Notes: generated by a model from the sequence alone, not told the origin. Shown: positions 15,639-24,051, counted from the first letter of the stretch. The stretch is 36,461 nucleotides of DNA from Eubacteriales bacterium (GCA_030526005.1 JAUNDP010000022.1:1-36461); one strand, 5' to 3'. Translations and numbers: made by a program.

Positions 15639-17314
15639 CGAGAAAAATTTTTCGGTCAATTTTGATTGTGTCTATATCCGTCTTTTTGATTGGGGTAGCG
15701 TGTATTCTGGGGATTTTGTATCAGTCTTTTGGAGGGCAGCTGGAAAAAGAGCTGAAAAAAGAAGCGGAGTATCTGGCTGTAGCTGTGGAGAATGTCGGTC
15801 AGGATGTACTGAAAGATCTGCCGGATAAAGGAGAACGTGTGACGTTGGTCGATCCGGATGGAAGCGTGCTGTATGACAATTATGCAGACGAAAGCGCCAT
15901 GGAAAATCATGGGGACAGGGATGAAATTAAAGATGCAGTGGAGAACGGATATGGCGAGGCGACACGTCAGTCAAAGACCATGGGCAAGAAGACGGTCTAT
16001 TATGCGCTTCGTCTGAATGACGGCCACATTCTGCGTGTCTCAAGCACCCAGGACAATGTGATTAGCATCATTCAGGATTTTATCCGTCCTTTGATTGTGA
16101 TTCTGATTTTGATTGCTGTGATGTCCGGTATTTTTGCATCCAAGATAGCAAAGAAGATCGTGAAACCTTTAAATCAGCTGGATTTGGAAAAACCAGATCA
16201 AAATGATGCTTATGATGAGATGGCTCCATTTTTGACAAAGATCAGCAAACAGCAGCATACCATACAAAATCAGCTGAAAGATGCAAAAAGACAGCAGGAA
16301 GAGTTTGCACTGATCACAAGACATATGGGAGAAGGCCTGTTTGTGCTGGATATCCACGGCAATCTGCTTTCCTTCAACAAGAGCGGACTGGAAATGCTTG
16401 GGGTGTCGAATGCGGAGGCTGGTCAGAATATTTTAGAATTAAACAGAAGTAAAGTATTTCGTGAGACGGTGGAGGATGTGCTGGAGGGCAACCACCACGA
16501 GACCATTATCGAACTGAACGGGCTTTCCTGCCAGATGATTGCAAACCCTGTCTTTGATGAAGGAAAAAAGAAGGGAGCGGTTCTTCTGTTGATTGACAGT
16601 ACAGAAAAAATGCAGCTGGAACAGCTGCGCAGGGAATTTACAGCGAATGTGTCCCATGAGTTGAAGACCCCGCTGACTTCAATTTCAGGATTCGCAGAGA
16701 TTATGCGGGACGGAATGGTGAAGCAAGAGGATATCAAAAAATTTGCAGACCGTATTTTTCAGGAGGCACAGCGTCTCATCACGCTTGTCAACGATGTGAT
16801 TAAAATTTCGCAGTTGGATGAAGGCGGAATTCCATATCAGAAAGAAGACGTCGATCTGTTTCAGATGGCACAGGAGATTCTGGATCATCTGCGTCCGGAG
16901 GCAGAAAAAAATGGGATTAAGCTGAGACTAAACGGAGACCATGCCGTTCGCTATATGGAAAAGCCGATTTTTGAAGAAGTCTTGTATAACCTCTGCGACA
17001 ATGCAATCCGATACAACAGAAAGGGCGGAATTGTATCGGTGCGCGTCAGACAGGATGAAAATGAGACGAGAATCTCCGTAAAAGATACAGGAATCGGAAT
17101 TCCGATGGTTCATCAAAAAAGAATCTTTCAGCGTTTTTACCGTGTGGACAAGAGCCATTCAAAGGAAATTGGAGGAACGGGTCTTGGGTTGTCTATCGTG
17201 AAACATGGCGCCAATTATCTTGGGGCTGAGATTGGTCTGGAGAGTATGACCGGAGACGGAAGTACGTTCTGGCTGCGCTGGGACAACAAAAAGACAGAGA
17301 AGACACAACCGTGA
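15635..17314 (+). CDS. phoR: PhoR-type sensor histidine kinase
   Basis: The 559-residue membrane kinase has an N-terminal transmembrane helix (about 8-30), an extracytoplasmic sensor region of about 110 residues (VTLVDPDGSVLYDN, PhoR/CACHE-like), a second helix (about 148-168), a HAMP-like linker, a PAS domain (about 225-325), HisKA with His341 in NVSHELKTP, and a HATPase domain with N box NLCDNAIRYN, G1 DTGIGIP and G2 GGTGLGLSIV. It phosphorylates the adjacent regulator and is expected to be restrained by PhoU/PstB in high phosphate. ATGA overlap with the regulator gene. Last gene of the pst/pho block, before a large terminator. Confidence 0.94.
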   Translation: MTRKIFRSILIVSISVFLIGVACILGILYQSFGGQLEKELKKEAEYLAVAVENVGQDVLKDLPDKGERVTLVDPDGSVLYDNYADESAMENHGDRDEIKDAVENGYGEATRQSKTMGKKTVYYALRLNDGHILRVSSTQDNVISIIQDFIRPLIVILILIAVMSGIFASKIAKKIVKPLNQLDLEKPDQNDAYDEMAPFLTKISKQQHTIQNQLKDAKRQQEEFALITRHMGEGLFVLDIHGNLLSFNKSGLEMLGVSNAEAGQNILELNRSKVFRETVEDVLEGNHHETIIELNGLSCQMIANPVFDEGKKKGAVLLLIDSTEKMQLEQLRREFTANVSHELKTPLTSISGFAEIMRDGMVKQEDIKKFADRIFQEAQRLITLVNDVIKISQLDEGGIPYQKEDVDLFQMAQEILDHLRPEAEKNGIKLRLNGDHAVRYMEKPIFEEVLYNLCDNAIRYNRKGGIVSVRVRQDENETRISVKDTGIGIPMVHQKRIFQRFYRVDKSHSKEIGGTGLGLSIVKHGANYLGAEIGLESMTGDGSTFWLRWDNKKTEKTQP

Positions 17315-17352
17315 CAGATACGATAAAAGAATAGAATATAAAGTAAAAAAAC

Positions 17353-17424
17353 TGCCGCAGACGGTATAGATTTTTATTTTTAAGTCAAAGATTTAAAATA
17401 AAAAAGAACGTCTGCGGTATTTTT
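17353..17424 (+). terminator. Large two-part stem-loop terminator after phoR
   Basis: The outer stem 17353-17363 pairs with 17409-17419 (11 pairs, GC-rich; one G-U), followed by TTTTT. Inside it, 17371-17380 pairs with 17395-17404 in an AT-only helix, extended by AA/TT across a bulge. The fold is a rod about 67 bases long and much larger than a usual terminator. Confidence 0.8.
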
Positions 17425-17449
17425 ACGCTATAATAAAAGAGGGAAAAGG

Positions 17450-17478
17450 TTGCGGCACCGTTTTGAGTATGGTAAAAT
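17450..17478 (+). promoter_or_regulatory. Extended -10 promoter for the pyr operon
   Basis: TTGCGG (17450-17455), 17 bases, TAAAAT (17473-17478), with TG at 17470-17471 giving an extended -10 (TATGGTAAAAT). The leader to pyrC would be only about 45 bases and holds no PyrR-type antiterminator/terminator pair. Confidence 0.6.
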
Positions 17479-17530
17479 AATATGACCACAAAAAGAGGAC
17501 GAAAGAATAAAAAAGGAAAGGAATGAGAAA

Positions 17531-18841
17531 ATGACAATTTTAATAAAAGGCGGCAGAGTAATTGACCCGGCGACAAAAACAGACAAGGAAATGGATGTTT
17601 TTATCAGCAAAGGAAAAATTCAGAAAGTGGCAGATAAGATTGAAACACAGGCAGATAAAGTTGTGGATGCGAGAGGATGCTATGTAATGCCGGGACTCAT
17701 TGATCTGCACGTTCATTTAAGGGACCCTGGACTGACGCATAAGGAGACGATAGAGACAGGGGCAAAGGCGGCAGCCAGAGGCGGATTTACTACAATCGTT
17801 GCCATGCCGAATACAAAGCCAGTGATGGATGATGGGCTTCGTGTGCGATATGTCCACAACAAAGCGAAGACAGAAGCGCCGATCCATGTGCTTCAGGCAG
17901 GAGCGATCACAAGAGGGCAGAAAGGAGAAGAACTGTCCGATATCGAGGGAATGGTAAAAGCCGGCTGCCCGGCAATCAGCGAAGATGGCAAATCTGTGAT
18001 GAATGCTGAATTATACAAAGAGGCAATGGAGATTGCAGCAAGACTGCACATTCCGGTTCTGGCTCACTGTGAGGATATCAATCTCGTAAACGGCGGAGTA
18101 TTCAACGAAGATACAAATTCTCAAACGTTGCGTGTGCCGGGAATCACAAACACAGTGGAAGATGTGATTGTCGCAAGAGACATTCTTCTGGCAAAAGAGA
18201 CGGGAGTTCACCTTCATCTGTGTCACTGCTCCACAAAAGACAGTGTCTATATGGTAAAAGAGGCAAAAAAAGAAGGAGTGCGTGTGACAGCTGAAGTATG
18301 CCCGCATCACTTCTGTTTATGTTCAGATGATATTCCGGGACGGGACGGAAATTATAAGATGAATCCGCCGCTTCGGACAAAAGAAGACATGGAAGCGCTG
18401 TGCCAGGGGCTGAAAGAGGACATCATGGATGTGATCGCCACAGACCATGCGCCGCATACAGAGGAAGAAAAGCGGCAGCCGATCGAGAAAGCGCCGTTTG
18501 GAATTGTAGGTCTGGAGACGGCAGTACCTCTGACAATCACAAACCTTGTTGCCAAGGGATATCTGACACCGATGCAGATGGCAGAAAAAATGAGCTACAA
18601 CCCGGCAAAAGTGCTCGGCATTGACAAAGGAAGTCTGGAAGAAGGAAAAGATGCTGACGTCGTCATCATTGATCCGGAAGCTGAGTATGTGATTGATAAA
18701 AAACAGTTTGCTTCAAAGGGAAAAAATACTCCGTTTGACGGCATGAAAGTAAAAGGCAAAGTAATAGCGACCATCTGCGATGGAAAAATTGTATCCATGC
18801 AGAAAAAAGAAAGTACAAACACCAGGAGGACAAAGAAATGA
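17531..18841 (+). CDS. pyrC: Dihydroorotase PyrC
   Basis: PyrC cyclises carbamoyl-aspartate to dihydroorotate, the third step of UMP synthesis. The 436-residue class I amidohydrolase shows zinc and substrate motifs GLIDLHVHLRDPG (about 55-67), FTTIVAMPNTKP, LAHCED, HLCHCST, VCPHHF and TDHAPHTEEEK (about 304-314). The C-terminal NPAKVLGIDKGSLEEGKDAD segment is typical of amidohydrolases. ATG 17531 has AAAGGA upstream. It overlaps the pyrF start by four bases (ATGA). It is first in pyrCFKDE; aspartate transcarbamoylase and carbamoyl-phosphate synthase are not in the window. Confidence 0.96.
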   Translation: MTILIKGGRVIDPATKTDKEMDVFISKGKIQKVADKIETQADKVVDARGCYVMPGLIDLHVHLRDPGLTHKETIETGAKAAARGGFTTIVAMPNTKPVMDDGLRVRYVHNKAKTEAPIHVLQAGAITRGQKGEELSDIEGMVKAGCPAISEDGKSVMNAELYKEAMEIAARLHIPVLAHCEDINLVNGGVFNEDTNSQTLRVPGITNTVEDVIVARDILLAKETGVHLHLCHCSTKDSVYMVKEAKKEGVRVTAEVCPHHFCLCSDDIPGRDGNYKMNPPLRTKEDMEALCQGLKEDIMDVIATDHAPHTEEEKRQPIEKAPFGIVGLETAVPLTITNLVAKGYLTPMQMAEKMSYNPAKVLGIDKGSLEEGKDADVVIIDPEAEYVIDKKQFASKGKNTPFDGMKVKGKVIATICDGKIVSMQKKESTNTRRTKK

Positions 18842-19764
18842 TACAGAAATTAATCCGTAAAATCAAAGAAACAAACGCACCGATCGTTGTCGGCTTAGAT
18901 CCGATGATGAATTATATTCCAGAGCATATCCAGAAAAAGGCATTTGCAGAATTTGGCGAGACACTGGAAGGCGCGGCAGAAGCAATCTGGCAGTATAATA
19001 AGGAAATTATTGATCATACATATGATATTATTCCGGCTGTAAAACCACAGATTGCGATGTATGAACAGTTTGGAATTGAAGGACTTAAGGCATTTAAGAA
19101 GACGGTTGATTACTGTAAAGAAAAAGATCTTGTTGTGATTGGCGATATCAAAAGAGGAGATATCGGATCTACTTCTGCAGCATATGCAGTAGGACATCTT
19201 GGAAAAGTGCAGGTCGGAACAAACTGGTATGCCGGATTTGATGAAGATTTTGCGACAGTCAATCCGTATCTCGGATCAGACGGTGTGAAACCATTTATTG
19301 ATGTGTGCAAGACAGAGAAAAAAGGTCTGTTCATCCTTGTAAAAACTTCAAATCCTTCCAGCGGAGAGTTCCAGGATCAGCTGATCAACGGAAAACCTCT
19401 GTATGAACTGGTCGGAGAGAAAGTTGCAGCATGGGGAGAAGAATGTATGGGTGAAGAGTACAGCTATATCGGCGCAGTTGTCGGAGCAACCTATCCGGAG
19501 ATGGGAAAAGTGCTCAGAAAGATTATGCCGAAGTCTTATATTCTCGTTCCGGGATACGGCGCACAGGGAGGAACAGGAAAAGATCTTGTTCACTTCTTCA
19601 ATGAAGACGGACTGGGAGCAATCGTAAATTCTTCAAGAGGAATCATCGCAGCATACAAACAGGAAAAATATGCAAAATTCGGCGCAGAGAATTTTGCGGA
19701 GGCATCCAGAGCCGCAGTGGAAGATATGCGCGCAGATATTGCAGGCGCTTTGAATAACAGATAA
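18838..19764 (+). CDS. pyrF: Orotidine 5'-phosphate decarboxylase PyrF (type 2)
   Basis: PyrF decarboxylates OMP to UMP. The 308-residue length and motif layout fit the longer type 2 subfamily rather than the ~230-residue form. IVVGLDPMMNYIP lies near residue 15, the catalytic Asp-x-Lys-x-x-Asp motif is GDIKRGDIGSTSAAYA (about 101-116), and phosphate-binding LVPGYGAQGG and NSSRGIIAAY lie near the C-terminus. It starts inside the pyrC stop (ATGA), preceded by CAGGAGGA, so the two are coupled. pyrK follows after 30 bases. Confidence 0.96.
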   Translation: MIQKLIRKIKETNAPIVVGLDPMMNYIPEHIQKKAFAEFGETLEGAAEAIWQYNKEIIDHTYDIIPAVKPQIAMYEQFGIEGLKAFKKTVDYCKEKDLVVIGDIKRGDIGSTSAAYAVGHLGKVQVGTNWYAGFDEDFATVNPYLGSDGVKPFIDVCKTEKKGLFILVKTSNPSSGEFQDQLINGKPLYELVGEKVAAWGEECMGEEYSYIGAVVGATYPEMGKVLRKIMPKSYILVPGYGAQGGTGKDLVHFFNEDGLGAIVNSSRGIIAAYKQEKYAKFGAENFAEASRAAVEDMRADIAGALNNR

Positions 19765-19794
19765 AAGAACGGAATGCTTTTACAGGAGGAAGAA

Positions 19795-20574
19795 ATGGCA
19801 GAAAAAGTAAAAGAACTTGGAAAAATTCTTTCACAGGAGATGATCGGAACAGGGATTTACAGTATGTGGATTGAGCTGCCACAGATTGTGCCATGTGCAA
19901 AACCGGGACAGTTTGTCTCCGTATACTGCAGAGACGGCAGCCGTCTTCTGCCTCGACCGATCAGTATCTGTGAAGTGGATATGGAGAGAAAAGCGCTGCG
20001 CCTTGTGTATCGCACTGCTGGAAAGGGGACAGAAGAGTTCTCCAAGATGACAGCAGGAGAGACAGTGGAAATCATGGGACCTCTTGGCAATGGTTTTCCT
20101 CTGGAACGAATGGGAGAAGGAAAAAAAGCATTTTTGATCGGCGGCGGAATCGGAATCCCGCCTATGGTGGAACTTGCAAAACAGCTTGACGGAGAAAAAC
20201 AGATCATTGTGGGATATCGCGATGAACTGTTCCTGACAGAGGAGCTGAAAAAGAACGGAACCCTGTTTGTGGCTACGGAAGACGGAAGCTGCGGCACAAA
20301 GGGAAATGTGCTGGATGCAATCCGTGAAAATGAACTGAAAGCAGATGTGATCTATGCGTGCGGACCGACGCCGATGCTGCGCGCGTTAAAAGGATATGCA
20401 GAGGAAAATGGAATCGAGTGCTGGCTGTCTCTGGAGGAAAAGATGGCTTGCGGAATCGGAGCGTGCCTTGCGTGCGTCTGCAAATCAAAAGAGATTGACG
20501 GTCATTCTCATGTGCATAACAAACGTGTCTGCAAGGATGGCCCGGTATTCTTATCAACGGAGGTGGAATTATGA
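19795..20574 (+). CDS. pyrK: Dihydroorotate dehydrogenase B electron-transfer subunit PyrK
   Basis: PyrK carries FAD and a 2Fe-2S cluster and passes electrons from PyrD to NAD. The 259 residues contain the ferredoxin-reductase FAD motif RPISICEVD, the nucleotide-binding loop IGGGIGIPPMVELAK (about 114-128), the YACGPTPML motif and a C-terminal cluster-binding set of cysteines (CGIGACLACVC, then a later VCKDGPVF). Start: ATG 19795 with AGGAGGA about 5 bases upstream; an in-frame ATG 21 bases earlier overlaps that site. It overlaps pyrD by four bases. Its presence shows that the PyrD here is the NAD-linked 1B type. Confidence 0.96.
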   Translation: MAEKVKELGKILSQEMIGTGIYSMWIELPQIVPCAKPGQFVSVYCRDGSRLLPRPISICEVDMERKALRLVYRTAGKGTEEFSKMTAGETVEIMGPLGNGFPLERMGEGKKAFLIGGGIGIPPMVELAKQLDGEKQIIVGYRDELFLTEELKKNGTLFVATEDGSCGTKGNVLDAIRENELKADVIYACGPTPMLRALKGYAEENGIECWLSLEEKMACGIGACLACVCKSKEIDGHSHVHNKRVCKDGPVFLSTEVEL

Positions 20575-21476
20575 TAAACATGAGTGTCGATATTGCAGGT
20601 GTAACGCTGAAAAATCCAGTCATGACAGCCTCCGGCACATTTGGATCAGGAGAAGAATACAGTGAATTTGTAGATTTAAGCCGCTTAGGAGCTGTTGTGA
20701 CAAAAGGCGTGGCAAATGTGCCATGGCCGGGAAATCCGACGCCGCGAATCGCAGAGACATATGGCGGAATGATCAATGCCATCGGTCTGCAGAATCCTGG
20801 AATGGAAGTGTTCTGCAAAAGAGATCTTCCATTTCTGAAAAAATATGATACAAAAATTATCGTCAATGTGTGCGGAAAGACAACAGAAGATTACTGCGAG
20901 GTGGTGGAACGCCTTGCCGATGAAGAGGTAGATCTTCTGGAAATCAATATTTCCTGCCCAAATGTAAAGGAAGGCGGTATCGCTTTCGGACAGGACCCAC
21001 GCGCAGTGGAAGCAATCACAAAGGAGCTGAAAAAGAGAGCCAGACAGCCGATTATTATGAAATTAAGCCCGAATGTCACGGATATCACACAGATGGCAAA
21101 AGCGGCAGAGGCAGGAGGGGCGGACGCACTCTCTTTGATTAATACACTGACAGGAATGAAGATTGATGTCAACCGCCGCTGCTTTGCTGTGGCAAATAAG
21201 ACAGGCGGACTGTCAGGTCCGGCTGTAAAACCGGTCGCAGTGCGGATGGTATATCAGGTGGCAAATGCCGTACACGTTCCGGTGATCGGAATGGGAGGCA
21301 TCACAAATACCGAGGATGCTCTGGAATTTTTACTTGCCGGAGCCACGGCTGTCTCAGTCGGAACGGCAAACTTTTTCAACCCGACAGCAACAGTAGAGAT
21401 TGCGGAGGGAATTGAAGAATATCTGAGAAAAAATAATTTTACAGATATTCATCAGATTATCGGCGCTGTTAAATAA
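20571..21476 (+). CDS. pyrD: Dihydroorotate dehydrogenase catalytic subunit PyrD (class 1B)
   Basis: PyrD oxidises dihydroorotate to orotate using FMN. The 301 residues show the N-terminal LKNPVMTASGTFGSGEEY motif, EINISCPNVKEGG with the catalytic Cys of class 1 enzymes (near residue 130), LSPNVTDI, the NTLTGMKID segment and C-terminal FMN-phosphate motifs IGMGGITNTEDALEFLLAGA. The ATG at 20571 has GGAGG seven bases upstream and overlaps the pyrK stop; a second ATG nine bases later is less well placed. It works as a heterotetramer with PyrK. Confidence 0.96.
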   Translation: MINMSVDIAGVTLKNPVMTASGTFGSGEEYSEFVDLSRLGAVVTKGVANVPWPGNPTPRIAETYGGMINAIGLQNPGMEVFCKRDLPFLKKYDTKIIVNVCGKTTEDYCEVVERLADEEVDLLEINISCPNVKEGGIAFGQDPRAVEAITKELKKRARQPIIMKLSPNVTDITQMAKAAEAGGADALSLINTLTGMKIDVNRRCFAVANKTGGLSGPAVKPVAVRMVYQVANAVHVPVIGMGGITNTEDALEFLLAGATAVSVGTANFFNPTATVEIAEGIEEYLRKNNFTDIHQIIGAVK

Positions 21477-21563
21477 GAAATACGACTGAAAAAGAAAAAC
21501 AGCTTGGAAAGAATAAAAACACAAAAAAGCACAAAAGTTTTAAAATGCAGGAGGTTACGAAAC

Positions 21564-22244
21564 ATGGAAGCATACAAGCAGGAATTTATCGAATTTATGG
21601 TAGATTGCGGAGTTTTAAAATTTGGAGATTTTGTGACAAAGAGCGGAAGAAAAACACCTTTCTTTGTAAATACTGGATTTTATAGAACAGGAGCACAGCT
21701 GCGCAAATTAGGAGAATATTATGCGAAAGCGATCGAGAGCAAATTCGGACTGGATTTTGACGTATTGTTTGGACCGGCTTACAAAGGAATTCCGCTGAGC
21801 GTTGCAGCTACAATGGCAATCAGTGAATTTTATGGAAAAGATATCAGATACTGTTCCAACAGAAAAGAAGTAAAAGACCATGGCGATAAGGGAATTTTAC
21901 TTGGAAGCCCAATTTCAGACGGGGATAAAGTTGTCATCATTGAGGATGTGACAACAGCTGGAACTTCCATTCAGGAGACGCTGCCGATCATCAAGGCGCA
22001 GGGAGATGTAAATCCGATTGGTCTTGTCGTATCTGTAGACCGTATGGAGAGAGGACAGGGAACAAAGAGCGCTCTGAAAGAAATCGAGGAGACTTATGGA
22101 CTGAAGACGACAGCGATTGTGACAATGGCTGAGGTTGTAGAACACTTATACAACAAAGAATACAAAGGAAAAGTTGTGATTGACGATACATTAAAAGCTG
22201 CGATTGACGCTTACTATGAGCAGTATGGTGCAGAAAACGAATAA
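21564..22244 (+). CDS. pyrE: Orotate phosphoribosyltransferase PyrE
   Basis: PyrE joins orotate to PRPP to give OMP, between PyrD and PyrF. The 226 residues include LKFGDFVTKSGRKTPFFVNTG near residue 17, GPAYKGIPLS, the orotate loop YCSNRKEVKDHGDKG and the PRPP motif VVIIEDVTTAGTS (near 118-130). Start: ATG 21564 with AGGAGG (21548-21553) about 10 bases upstream; an in-frame upstream TTG at 21504 has no ribosome site. The 87-base gap after pyrD shows no clear terminator or promoter, so pyrE is probably the last gene of the operon. Confidence 0.96.
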   Translation: MEAYKQEFIEFMVDCGVLKFGDFVTKSGRKTPFFVNTGFYRTGAQLRKLGEYYAKAIESKFGLDFDVLFGPAYKGIPLSVAATMAISEFYGKDIRYCSNRKEVKDHGDKGILLGSPISDGDKVVIIEDVTTAGTSIQETLPIIKAQGDVNPIGLVVSVDRMERGQGTKSALKEIEETYGLKTTAIVTMAEVVEHLYNKEYKGKVVIDDTLKAAIDAYYEQYGAENE

Positions 22245-22291
22245 AATCAGCGAAAAAGAAAACAGGAAAAGAAAGGGAAAGCCTTCGATCT

Positions 22292-22321
22292 ATCTGAGGA
22301 CGGGAGTGTCCCTCCTCAGAT
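22292..22321 (+). other. Stable hairpin after pyrE without a T tract
   Basis: 22292-22300 pairs with 22313-22321 (nine pairs), extended by GGGA/TCCC (22302-22305 with 22309-22312) across a single C bulge, with a three-base GTG loop. This is the most GC-rich hairpin near here. Only a weak CTTTT lies about nine bases later, so it may be an atypical terminator, an mRNA 3'-end stabiliser or a leader element of the small gene at 22374. Confidence 0.6.
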
Positions 22322-22373
22322 GAGAAGCGCTTTTGAGACGATCTTTTGAATAGAAAAAATGGAGGAGCCGTCT

Positions 22374-22526
22374 ATGAATGAAAAAATTTATAAGACAATA
22401 ACAGGATCAGGCGCGACAAGTCTCGTCATGGGTATTCTTACAGTGACTACAGGCATCGTGACCGGTGTGATTATGATTGTCCATGGGGCAAAACTTCTTT
22501 CATGCAGAAAAAATATTTTACTGTAG
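22374..22526 (+). CDS. Small conserved membrane protein, 50 residues
   Basis: The short frame begins MNEKIYKTITGSGATSL and continues as one hydrophobic segment with many Gly/Thr/Val (about residues 14-40), ending in a short basic tail with SCRKN. A strong GGAGGAG ribosome site lies about 8 bases before the ATG, which supports translation. I recall similarly short Lachnospiraceae proteins beginning MNEKIYKT with a Gly-rich membrane helix, but no function or family name. It lies between the pyrE hairpin and the VanZ-like gene. Confidence 0.65.
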   Translation: MNEKIYKTITGSGATSLVMGILTVTTGIVTGVIMIVHGAKLLSCRKNILL

Positions 22527-22565
22527 CGGCATTGAAAAAGAAAAAAACAATTTTTCATGTGAGAA

Positions 22566-22574
22566 TGGTAAGAT
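22566..22574 (+). promoter_or_regulatory. Candidate extended -10 promoter for the VanZ-like gene
   Basis: TG at 22566-22567, one base, then TAAGAT at 22569-22574, 41 bases before the GTG start. No good -35 is seen. The form ATGGTAAGAT resembles the -10 regions before pyrC and before the gene at 34379. Confidence 0.4.
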
Positions 22575-22615
22575 ACGGCGTGTATTGCCAAAATAGCTAG
22601 ATAAGGAGAAAAAGA

Positions 22616-23074
22616 GTGAAGATAGAGACAGCAAAAAAAATCCGTACAGTGGGAATCTTTTTGTTTACATTGTATCTGATTTTATTGATTTATTTTCTGT
22701 TCTTCGCAGAAAGTTATGGAAGAGTGTCGGTACAGAGGGAATACAGATATAATCTGGAATTATTCAAAGAAATTCAGCGTTTCTGGGACTATCGAGAAGA
22801 GCTTGGATGGTCTGCAGTATATAATCTGTGGGGAAATATTGTGGCTTTTATGCCATTTGGATGTATTTTGCCGGTCATCTGGAAAAAGACACGCGGATTT
22901 TTCCGTATTTTCTTCCTGACTTTTGGGTTCAGTCTGGCAGTGGAAACTATACAGCTGATATCAAAAGTTGGAATTTTTGATGTAGATGATCTTGTACTGA
23001 ATACACTGGGAGGAATCATCGGATATTTTGTTTTTGCCGTATGTAATTATATAAGGAGAAGAGTCTATGGCTAA
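22616..23074 (+). CDS. VanZ family membrane protein (GTG start)
   Basis: The 152-residue protein has four hydrophobic segments and the VanZ-domain core: NLWGNIVAFMPFGCILPVI (about 75-93), a charged turn, then SLAVETIQLISKVGIFDVDDLVLNTLGGIIGY (Glu-x-x-Gln and Asp-x-x-Asp-x-x-x-Asn motifs). VanZ itself gives low-level teicoplanin resistance, but most homologues are of unknown function, so this is no evidence of resistance. Start: GTG 22616 with AAGGAG upstream. Its end overlaps the DUF6142 start by eight bases, so the two are coupled. Confidence 0.88.
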   Translation: MKIETAKKIRTVGIFLFTLYLILLIYFLFFAESYGRVSVQREYRYNLELFKEIQRFWDYREELGWSAVYNLWGNIVAFMPFGCILPVIWKKTRGFFRIFFLTFGFSLAVETIQLISKVGIFDVDDLVLNTLGGIIGYFVFAVCNYIRRRVYG

Positions 23075-23384
23075 AAGAAAAATGTACTCTTTTGAAGAGA
23101 GAAAACATTCGCAGATGGGGATTACTTCTACTGTTTTGGGAATCATAGCTGTGATTATAATTCTGGCATTAATTTATACTGCGGCTTACCATAAAGGCAA
23201 TGGCGGCGCGTATTTAGGTTCGATCGGAATTACAGCGATGGTGATTACGATCTATGGATTGATCTGCGGACTGCGCAGCTTTAAGGAAAAAAATAAAATC
23301 TACACATTTTCCAAAATAGGATCACTTTTGAACGGAATTCTGATAGCGGGATGGATTGGTTTAATTTTATTTGGTATGGAGTAA
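23067..23384 (+). CDS. DUF6142 family small membrane protein
   Basis: The 105 residues start with a basic MAKRKMYSFEERKHSQMG and contain three hydrophobic segments (about 18-38, 48-66 and 84-103), with a Gly-rich NGGAYLGSIGITAM and a C-terminal FSKIGSLLNGILI. This fits DUF6142, found in Clostridia; function unknown. It overlaps the VanZ-like gene by eight bases and lies 11 bases before the HD gene, so all three are probably on one transcript. Confidence 0.8.
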   Translation: MAKRKMYSFEERKHSQMGITSTVLGIIAVIIILALIYTAAYHKGNGGAYLGSIGITAMVITIYGLICGLRSFKEKNKIYTFSKIGSLLNGILIAGWIGLILFGME

Positions 23385-23395
23385 AGGAGAAAAAG

Positions 23396-23983
23396 ATGGA
23401 TCGTTTACAACAGCAGATGCAGTTTATCTTAGAAGTCGATAAACTGAAAAAGATAACAAGACAGACATTTCTCGCCGATGGGAGCAGAAAAGAGGATGAT
23501 GCGGATCATTCCTGGCATCTTGCTCTGATGTGTGCGCTGCTTTTTGAACATTCAAATAAAGAGGTAGACGTTTTAAAAACAATAAAGATGGTGTTGATTC
23601 ATGACATCGTGGAGATTGACGCAGGGGATACTTATGCCTATGACAATGCCGGAAATGAGACGAAACGCCAGCGGGAAGAGGCCGCAGCAGACCGCATTTT
23701 CAATCTTCTTCCGCAAGATCAGGCGGAGGAGATGAGAAGTTTGTGGGAAGAATTTGAAGCAGCACAGACACCAGAAGCGAAATTTGCAAATACGTTGGAC
23801 AAAGTGCAGCCTTTGATGCTGAATGATGCATCCGGAGGAAAGAGCTGGAGAGAACATGGGATCAAAGAGGAGCAAGTGAGAAACAGGAATAAAACGACAG
23901 CTGAGGGATCGACAGAACTTTGGGAATATGTAGATGGTTTGATTCGCAAAAATGTGGAAAAGGGAAATTTGATCGGTAGCTGA
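23396..23983 (+). CDS. HD-domain phosphohydrolase (YfbR/HDDC2-like)
   Basis: The 195 residues carry an HD-type metal site: ADHSWHLALM (first His, about residues 36-45), HDIVEIDAGD (the His-Asp doublet near 71) and a downstream Asp in TLDKVQPLM. This layout (HD_3) matches YfbR and HDDC2, which are 5'-deoxynucleotidases; a role in dNMP clearance is inferred only. Start: ATG 23396 with AAAGGAG upstream; a longer in-frame reading overlaps the DUF6142 gene and has no ribosome site. The stop lies inside a small hairpin. Confidence 0.88.
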   Translation: MDRLQQQMQFILEVDKLKKITRQTFLADGSRKEDDADHSWHLALMCALLFEHSNKEVDVLKTIKMVLIHDIVEIDAGDTYAYDNAGNETKRQREEAAADRIFNLLPQDQAEEMRSLWEEFEAAQTPEAKFANTLDKVQPLMLNDASGGKSWREHGIKEEQVRNRNKTTAEGSTELWEYVDGLIRKNVEKGNLIGS

Positions 23984-24000
23984 CAGAAAATCATGTCAGC
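23979..24000 (+). other. Small hairpin over the HD-gene stop codon
   Basis: GCTGACA (23979-23985) pairs with TGTCAGC (23994-24000), loop of eight. It covers the TGA stop. No T run follows, so it is not a classical terminator; read-through into the aminopeptidase gene is likely. Confidence 0.5.
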
Positions 24001-24051
24001 CCCAAAATTGGCATGGAATCAGAAGGACATGCTTAGAAGAAGGTGATAGAA

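Noticed and set aside
22616-23074. Glycopeptide resistance gene call from the VanZ domain
   Set aside because: There is no vanHAX, vanR/S or vanY in the window. VanZ-like domains are common in Clostridia without resistance.
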